From: Synechococcaceae bacterium WB8_1B_136
GTDB taxonomy: Bacteria; Cyanobacteriota; Cyanobacteriia; PCC-6307; Cyanobiaceae
Assembly: GCA_010029175.1 (NCBI GenBank)
Contig: RGNC01000078.1
Location: 1 to 8,746, forward strand
Direction of reading: 5' to 3'
Length of the DNA: 8,746 nt
Both the position numbers and the translations under genes were made by a program. The notes beneath the pieces were generated by a model. The model saw only the letters and a list, made by a program, of their open reading frames with translations, was not told the DNA's origin and ran no database searches. Below, piece by piece: positions 5,607 to 8,746 of the stretch; the first letter of the stretch is position 1, and the number at the start of each line of letters is the position of its first letter.

Positions 5607-5878
5607 GCCTCCAACCGGGCTTCCAGATCCTCAAGGTCAAGGGCGGGTAGCTCCTGAGATCGGGCACGCTCCAGGGCCGAGAGCAGGCGCGCGGCATTGC
5701 GGGGGGAACGCAGTAGGTGCGCTGTTTCCAGCAGCCCCTCCAGCTCGTCGGCCGCCACCAGAGCCACGTCTCCTCCCTGCCGGCGGCGCACCATCACAAC
5801 CTCGCGGTCGGCCACCACGCGATCCATCAGGGCCTTGAGCTGGTCACGGGCTGCGGTGTAGGTGGTCTCGATCGCCAC
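5603..5878 (-). CDS. yefM: YefM/Phd-family antitoxin
   Basis: This 91-residue protein has the Phd/YefM N-terminal DNA-binding fold (TTYTAARDQLKALMDRV, then VVMVRRRQGGDVALVAADEL) and a helical C-terminal half that would wrap the YoeB toxin (HLLRSPRNAARLLSALERAR). It should repress its own promoter together with YoeB. The start used is GTG 5878, which matches the usual N-terminus of the family (MAIETTYTAAR) with one Val/Met start; no strong Shine-Dalgarno is visible. It overlaps yoeB by four bases (5603-5606). Its promoter should lie in 5879-5960, between it and the Fic remnant, but no convincing boxes were seen. Confidence 0.9.
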   Translation of the reverse strand: MAIETTYTAARDQLKALMDRVVADREVVMVRRRQGGDVALVAADELEGLLETAHLLRSPRNAARLLSALERARSQELPALDLEDLEARLEA

Positions 5879-5963
5879 GGCGGCTGTACAGGAGGTCTGT
5901 TCAGGTTAGCGGCGGTTCGGGCGCTTGGACTCCCGTTCCGGTTGTCTGTCGGTTCATCCCTCG

Positions 5964-6266
5964 GCTGCCGTGGCCACGGCCCAAAGGCTGCTTGAGTTGT
6001 TCCGCAGGGATGAAGGCCGGTTGCAGGGCCTGGGCCGATCCGGCCCCAGCGTGCGTCTGGTGTATGCGTCGCTGCGCCGTCGGCCGCTCACCAGCACCAA
6101 ACAGCTCAAGGAGCTGAGCGGACTGAGCTTCCCCACCGCCAGCAAGGCGATTGAGGCCCTGATGGACCTGGCCATCGCTCGGGAGATCACAGGCGGCCGC
6201 CGCAATCGCCTGTTTGCCTACGACGCCTACCTGGCAATCCTCAGCGAGGGCACCGAGCCGCTGTGA
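5964..6266 (+). pseudogene. Fic-family protein, C-terminal winged-helix remnant
   Basis: About 100 residues match the C-terminal part of Fic proteins that carry a DNA-binding winged helix: AAVATAQRLLELFRRD, GLGRSGPS, then STKQLKELSGLSFPTASKA, REITGGRRNRLFAYDAYL and the typical ending LSEGTEPL before TGA. The catalytic Fic core, with its HPFxDGNGR motif, is absent, and the preceding sequence (5879-5963) shows no sign of it. The frame is open back to 5925 from a TTG but that part does not look like Fic. The winged helix could still be made as a small DNA-binding protein, but a remnant is the simpler reading. Full-length relatives transfer AMP to target proteins. Confidence 0.8.
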
Positions 6267-6301
6267 TCGAGCTTTTCCATGGCCCCTCCCTGGCGCCTTG
6301 T

Positions 6302-6349
6302 CCTCACACCGCCAACGCCATGGCCGGCAGCCAGGCCGCAGGAAGCGGA
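6302..6349 (+). repeat. 48-bp direct repeat, left copy
   Basis: It matches 7176-7223 at 43 of 48 positions by manual alignment. The two copies bracket the MNT-HEPN pair at 6414-7152. The identical core includes 26 consecutive bases from 6306 on. Confidence 0.8.
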
Positions 6350-6417
6350 CATGGCGGCCACTGCAGAGTGCACTGGGCGAAGAGCTTCGTGGCCTGTTCT
6401 TGGTGGTTTCGCGATGA
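6303..6417 (+). pseudogene. Probable M28 N-terminal remnant upstream of MNT copy 3
   Basis: One frame reads SSHRQRHGRQPGRRKRTWRP then LQSALGEELRG and ends VVSR with TGA at 6415-6417. The start of it parallels the truncated M28 copy further right (LHRQRHGRQRGCRDRMLQ), through the shared 48-bp repeat. In M28 copy 1 the same place reads RHARWDPLGLMAV. It therefore seems to be a shard of an M28 N-terminus, but no metal-binding motif survives, so this rests on the repeat alone. Its stop overlaps the MNT start as ATGA. Confidence 0.4.
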
Positions 6418-6755
6418 TGAAGTCCATGACCACCACGCCGAGCCCACTGGTAACCCGCGAGGCTTTGCAAGCCTTCACGCAGAGGTTGGTGGAGCGCTAC
6501 GCCCCCGAGAAGGTGATCCTGTTCGGTTCCTTGGCCCGTGGTGAGGGGCGCTGGGATTCCGATGCCGACATTCTTGTGGTGATGCCCTTCGAGGGCCGCC
6601 ACTTAGCCAAGATCCGTGAAATGCGCCGTCTCTGCCCGGTGCGTTTCCCCCTGGATCTGCTGGTCCGACGTCCGGAGGAGATGGATGTTCGTTACCGGGG
6701 AGGGGATCCTGTCGTGCGCGAAGCTCTTGACCATGGAGAGGTCCTCCATGGCTGA
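6414..6755 (+). CDS. MNT-type nucleotidyltransferase, antitoxin candidate (copy 3)
   Basis: This 113-residue MNT protein has G38-S39-LARGEGRWDSDAD with D50 and D52, a third acidic residue D81 (FPLDLLV), and the shared C-terminal block ending DHGEVLHG. It is expected to be the AMP-transferring antitoxin of the HEPN protein encoded next. Start choice: ATG 6414 overlaps the previous frame's stop as ATGA, as in the other copies; in-frame ATGs at 6417 and 6426 are also possible and none has a clear Shine-Dalgarno. The stop overlaps the HEPN start by the same eight bases (ATGGCTGA) as in copy 1. The C-terminal part is almost identical to the shard at the left edge of the window. Confidence 0.85.
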   Translation: MMKSMTTTPSPLVTREALQAFTQRLVERYAPEKVILFGSLARGEGRWDSDADILVVMPFEGRHLAKIREMRRLCPVRFPLDLLVRRPEEMDVRYRGGDPVVREALDHGEVLHG

Positions 6756-7152
6756 ACCCTGGTCGGCCGTTCCAGAGTGGATCGCCAAGGCGGAAGGCGA
6801 TTGGGAAGCCCTGGAGATCCTTCTGACGAGGAACAGCCCCGGCTTGCGTGATGCGGTGGTGTTTCACGCCCAGCAATGCGTGGAGAAACTGCTCAAGGCT
6901 CGATTGATCCAGCTTGGGCAGATGGTCGACAAGATCCATGATCTGGCCGCCCTTTCTCGCCAGTTAGAAGCGGTGGATGACCGATGGAGCTGGGATGGTG
7001 AGGAGCTCGATGATCTCTCCTCTGGAGCGGTGCTTGCTCGCTACCCGGGTTTTGAGACCTCATCCGAGGAACAAGCGGAACTGGTGGAGTCGGCCAGCAG
7101 GGTGAGGCAGGCCCTGAGGATCCTGCTGGACTCCGACAAGCCAGAAGCGTGA
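6748..7152 (+). CDS. HEPN-domain protein, toxin candidate (copy 3)
   Basis: This 134-residue helical protein is homologous to the HEPN protein at 3277-3672. It begins MAEPWSAVPEWIAKAEGDW and carries R34-DAVVF-H40-AQQCVEKLLKA (an R-X5-H arrangement) and the second conserved patch AVLARYPGF. The start is well supported: GGAGAGG lies six bases before ATG 6748, and the gene begins inside the MNT stop. It is predicted to be an RNase-type toxin controlled by the preceding MNT protein, by analogy with MntA-HepT systems; activity in this subfamily is inferred. The gene is intact and followed after about 25 bp by a truncated M28 copy. Confidence 0.82.
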   Translation: MAEPWSAVPEWIAKAEGDWEALEILLTRNSPGLRDAVVFHAQQCVEKLLKARLIQLGQMVDKIHDLAALSRQLEAVDDRWSWDGEELDDLSSGAVLARYPGFETSSEEQAELVESASRVRQALRILLDSDKPEA

Positions 7153-7175
7153 ACAAGACGAGCGAGGGTGTTTGC

Positions 7176-7223
7176 CCTTACACCGCCAACGCCATGGCCG
7201 GCAGCGAGGCTGCAGGGATCGGA
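7176..7223 (+). repeat. 48-bp direct repeat, right copy
   Basis: This is the partner of 6302-6349 (43 of 48 identical, same orientation, 874 bp apart). It runs into the N-terminal coding region of the second M28 copy, without a gap. Confidence 0.8.
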
Positions 7224-7431
7224 TGCTCCAGGCCCTGAGCGAGCGCCTGGCGCCGTTGGGGCCGCTGGAGGAACACCGCTTTGCCTCCTCAGGAGAAGAA
7301 GGCGTCAATCTGATCCTGCGGCTGCCTGGCCGCGAGGCGCGCCTCCCGCCGCTGCTGGTGGGAGCCCACTACGACGGACCGCTCCAATCCCCTGGTGCCG
7401 ACGACAACGCCAGCGGCGTGGCGGCTCTGTT
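7176..7431 (+). pseudogene. M28-family aminopeptidase, 5' fragment truncated by the IS (copy 2)
   Basis: From 7241 to 7429 this is colinear without gaps with 2021-2209 of copy 1, with 19 differences in 189 bases (about 90% identity, counted by hand). The translation keeps GPLEEHRF, GEEGVNLILRLPG, GAHYDG and GADDNASGVAAL, so the first two metal ligands are present. Further upstream it differs from copy 1 (RQRHGRQRGCRDRMLQALSE against RHARWDPLGLMAVRQAIRE). Coding sequence is cut at the IS end after GVAAL, so the catalytic Glu and the other ligands are missing. The start codon is unclear; TTG 7172 opens the frame. Confidence 0.85.
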
Positions 7432-7456
7432 TGGGCTTCCCCCGGTTTGGTGGACA
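7432..7456 (+). repeat. IS terminal inverted repeat (orfB end)
   Basis: These 25 bases begin TGGGCTTCC and end TGGACA and are a perfect reverse complement of 8722-8746. Confidence 0.93.
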
Positions 7457-7460
7457 CCCA

Positions 7461-8324
7461 TCAGGGATCCGCGGTTGTGAGTTTACGCGCAGCGACAAAC
7501 TGCTGCTCGTAGTCGATCGGGCTGAGGTAGTTCAATGTTGAATGCCTCCGCTCTCGGTTGTAGTAACCGTCGATCCAGAAGGCCAGATCACGCTGCAGCT
7601 GCTGGGGTGAGATGCGGGTCTCGGCGTCATCGTCGAGACCCAGCTCATGTTTGAGGGTGGAGAACAGGCTCTCCACCACCGCGTTATCCCAGCAGCAGCC
7701 CTTGGCGGACATGCTGCAGGTGATGCCATGGGTCGCCAGTAGCTCCCGGTAAGCGATGGCCCGGTACTGGCTGCCCTGATCGGTATGGATCAACAGCTGC
7801 TCGGGTTTCACTTGGCGCTGGCCCAGGGCCCGGTTGAGGGCCTCCAGCACCAGTGACGCCTCCATCGAGGCACCCAGGCTCCAGCCGACAACACGCCGGC
7901 TGAACAGATCTATCCACACCGCCAGATAGCGCCACCCGGTTGTGGTGCGGATGTAGGTGATGTCACCAGCCCAGCAACGGTTCGGGGCCGGTGGAGTGAA
8001 GTCCTGCTGGAGCAGGTTCTCTGCCACGCCAGCAGCGCCGCCGGCTTTGCTGCAGGGCCGGAAGCCCCGGCGAGTTTTGGCCCGCAGGCCGGCACGCTGC
8101 ATCAGGCGGGCGACGCGATGACGACCAATGGGTCGGCCGGCCGCACGCAGTTCTTGGTGGATCCGCGGCGAGCCGTAGAAGCCCCGGTGATCCTGGAACA
8201 CCGCCTGGATTTCAGCGGTGATCGCAGCGTTCTCGGCCGCCCGCTTTCCCGGCGCCTCCTGCCGCTGCCGCCAGGCGTAGAAGCCGCTGCGGGCCACGCC
8301 CAGCTGCCGGCACAACCAGGCCAC
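7461..8324 (-). CDS. IS3-family transposase OrfB (DDE integrase domain)
   Basis: This 287-residue protein holds the IS3 catalytic domain. The N-terminal HTH_21-like region has GFYGSPRIHQELR; the integrase core has D121 (GDITYI), D182 (HTDQGSQY) and E218 (DNAVVESLFSTLKHE). The last two are separated by 35 residues, the family hallmark. The C-terminal RRHSTLNYLSP motif is also typical. A GTG at 8324 is the nominal start, but the frame is open upstream, overlaps the end of orfA in the -1 phase and reads naturally (RFRLIDQLTSRHSV). The working product is therefore most likely an OrfAB fusion made by frameshifting. The stop lies five bases inside the inverted repeat. Confidence 0.93.
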   Translation of the reverse strand: MAWLCRQLGVARSGFYAWRQRQEAPGKRAAENAAITAEIQAVFQDHRGFYGSPRIHQELRAAGRPIGRHRVARLMQRAGLRAKTRRGFRPCSKAGGAAGVAENLLQQDFTPPAPNRCWAGDITYIRTTTGWRYLAVWIDLFSRRVVGWSLGASMEASLVLEALNRALGQRQVKPEQLLIHTDQGSQYRAIAYRELLATHGITCSMSAKGCCWDNAVVESLFSTLKHELGLDDDAETRISPQQLQRDLAFWIDGYYNRERRHSTLNYLSPIDYEQQFVAARKLTTADP

Positions 8325-8350
8325 CGAGTGGCGACTTGTGAGCTGATCGA

Positions 8351-8680
8351 TCAGGCGAAACCTCTCGGCGGCAGCTGCTCCTTGGCAAAGTGCGCTGCCG
8401 CCAGCCTGAAAAAATCTTTTTCCCTCCTGAGCTCCCGGTTTTCGCGGCGGAGCTGCACCAGTTCAGCGCGTTCCTCACTGGTTAACGGGCCCTGGCCGGG
8501 AGTGGCGAGTTCACCGCGATCAATGCGGGCCTGGCGCACCCATTTAGCCAGGCTGCTCACAGGGATGCCGAGGCGCTGGGCCACAGCAGTGCAAGTCAGC
8601 CCCTCAGCCAGGCAGAGGGCAACAGCCTCCTCCTTTTGCTGCGGCGTGAACCGCCGGCGAACACGATTTGGGTTGGTCAT
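8351..8680 (-). CDS. IS3-family OrfA (HTH DNA-binding protein)
   Basis: This 109-residue protein has an N-terminal helix-turn-helix (RRFTPQQKEEAVALCLAEG, then AVAQRLGIPVSSLAKWVRQ) and a leucine-zipper-like coiled coil (LVQLRRENRELRREKDFFRL) as in IS3 OrfA proteins. It binds the terminal repeats and provides the N-terminal part of the OrfAB transposase. ATG 8680 has no Shine-Dalgarno. The in-frame sequence upstream has a stop and no other start, while a well-placed Shine-Dalgarno serves an out-of-frame ATG at 8702 instead. The distal end carries a possible slippery heptamer for -1 frameshifting into orfB. Confidence 0.9.
   Translation of the reverse strand: MTNPNRVRRRFTPQQKEEAVALCLAEGLTCTAVAQRLGIPVSSLAKWVRQARIDRGELATPGQGPLTSEERAELVQLRRENRELRREKDFFRLAAAHFAKEQLPPRGFA
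8408..8414 (-). promoter_or_regulatory. Candidate -1 ribosomal slippery site T TTT TTC
   Basis: On the coding strand of the IS, TTTTTTC lies with codons TTT TTC in the orfA frame, the correct phase for X XXY YYZ slippage. The -1 frame from here is open into orfB. A run of five A residues just upstream is not in a standard heptamer. Confidence 0.55.
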
Positions 8681-8702
8681 CGATGCACAGTCTGGTGGTC
8701 AT
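8604..8702 (-). CDS. Possible 32-residue leader peptide overlapping orfA
   Basis: ATG 8702 has AGGAG at 8710-8714, seven bases upstream, the best ribosome site in the element. Its frame (MTTRLCIDDQPKSC...) ends with TGA at 8604-8606, inside orfA and in a different phase. It may limit or couple orfA translation, or the upstream region may have shifted by an indel. No homologue is recognised. Confidence 0.3.
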   Translation of the reverse strand: MTTRLCIDDQPKSCSPAVHAAAKGGGCCPLPG

Positions 8703-8721
8703 GGCGTTTCTCCTAACGACC

Positions 8722-8746
8722 TGTCCACCAAACCGGGGGAAGCCCA
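8722..8746 (-). repeat. IS terminal inverted repeat (orfA end)
   Basis: These 25 bases are a perfect reverse complement of 7432-7456 and end CA at the last base of the window. Confidence 0.93.

Larger units (their letters stand above)
7432..8746 (-). mobile_element. Complete IS3-family insertion sequence (1315 bp)
   Basis: The element has two genes read leftward in the IS3 order: orfA (8351-8680), then orfB (7461-8324) in the -1 frame, bounded by perfect 25-bp terminal inverted repeats with TG...CA ends. It interrupts M28 copy 2 after 7429-7431. The outer end falls exactly on the last base of the window, so the target duplication and the remainder of the peptidase gene cannot be examined. 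Both reading frames and both ends are intact, so it may be active. Confidence 0.93.

Noticed and set aside
5901..6602. Minus-strand open frame of 233 codons
   Set aside because: It is antisense to the Fic remnant and the MNT gene, and its composition (Gly, His, Arg, Gln-rich) is that of a shadow frame.
1..8746. CRISPR array or tRNA/rRNA genes
   Set aside because: No regularly spaced short repeats and no tRNA-like cloverleaf or rRNA stretch was noticed; the repeats present are gene fragments and IS ends.

Overview
The window is GC-rich and gene-dense. The family mix (MNT/HEPN pairs, VapBC, YefM-YoeB, an M28 aminopeptidase, a PD-(D/E)XK nuclease, an IS3-family element) suggests an accessory island of a cyanobacterium, perhaps of the Cyanobium/Synechococcus type. 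That assignment is an inference from protein style; there is no rRNA or other marker gene. No tRNA, rRNA or CRISPR array was seen.

Left part. Positions 1-64 are a mosaic of two shards: the C-terminal end of an MNT nucleotidyltransferase gene joined directly to a piece of an M28 peptidase gene. A stand-alone PD-(D/E)XK nuclease with an AddB/Cas4-like cysteine set lies on the minus strand (74-964). After about 320 bp without an assignable gene come two unrecognised small genes (about 1288-1701 and 1782-1940). Then comes a broken M28 aminopeptidase gene (1945 to about 2766) that changes frame twice.

Central part. A tightly overlapping operon runs from 2934 to 4466: an MNT nucleotidyltransferase, a HEPN protein, and a natural MNT-HEPN fusion whose HEPN half has lost the residues conserved in its neighbours. 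It is followed by a VapBC-type pair (4557-5137) whose toxin stop overlaps the start of a fourth, frameshifted and truncated MNT copy. A convergent YefM-YoeB pair lies on the minus strand (5340-5878). Next is the C-terminal winged-helix remnant of a Fic protein (about 5964-6266).

Right part. A second intact MNT-HEPN pair (6414-7152) is bracketed by a 48-bp imperfect direct repeat. Both repeat copies seem to belong to M28 N-terminal remnants. The downstream M28 copy is about 90% identical to the first over 189 bp and is cut off by a complete 1315-bp IS3-family element (7432-8746), whose outer end is exactly the window end.

How it fits together. Five MNT copies or shards and at least three M28 pieces show repeated duplication, recombination and decay of an M28 / MNT / HEPN unit, with other toxin-antitoxin modules wedged in. 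MNT starts overlap the preceding frame by ATGA in all four copies whose start is visible. Both separate HEPN genes start inside the MNT stop with the same 8-base overlap, ATGGCTGA. The best candidate for something undescribed is the three-gene MNT / HEPN / MNT-HEPN-fusion operon, in which loss of one base from that overlap would explain the fusion.
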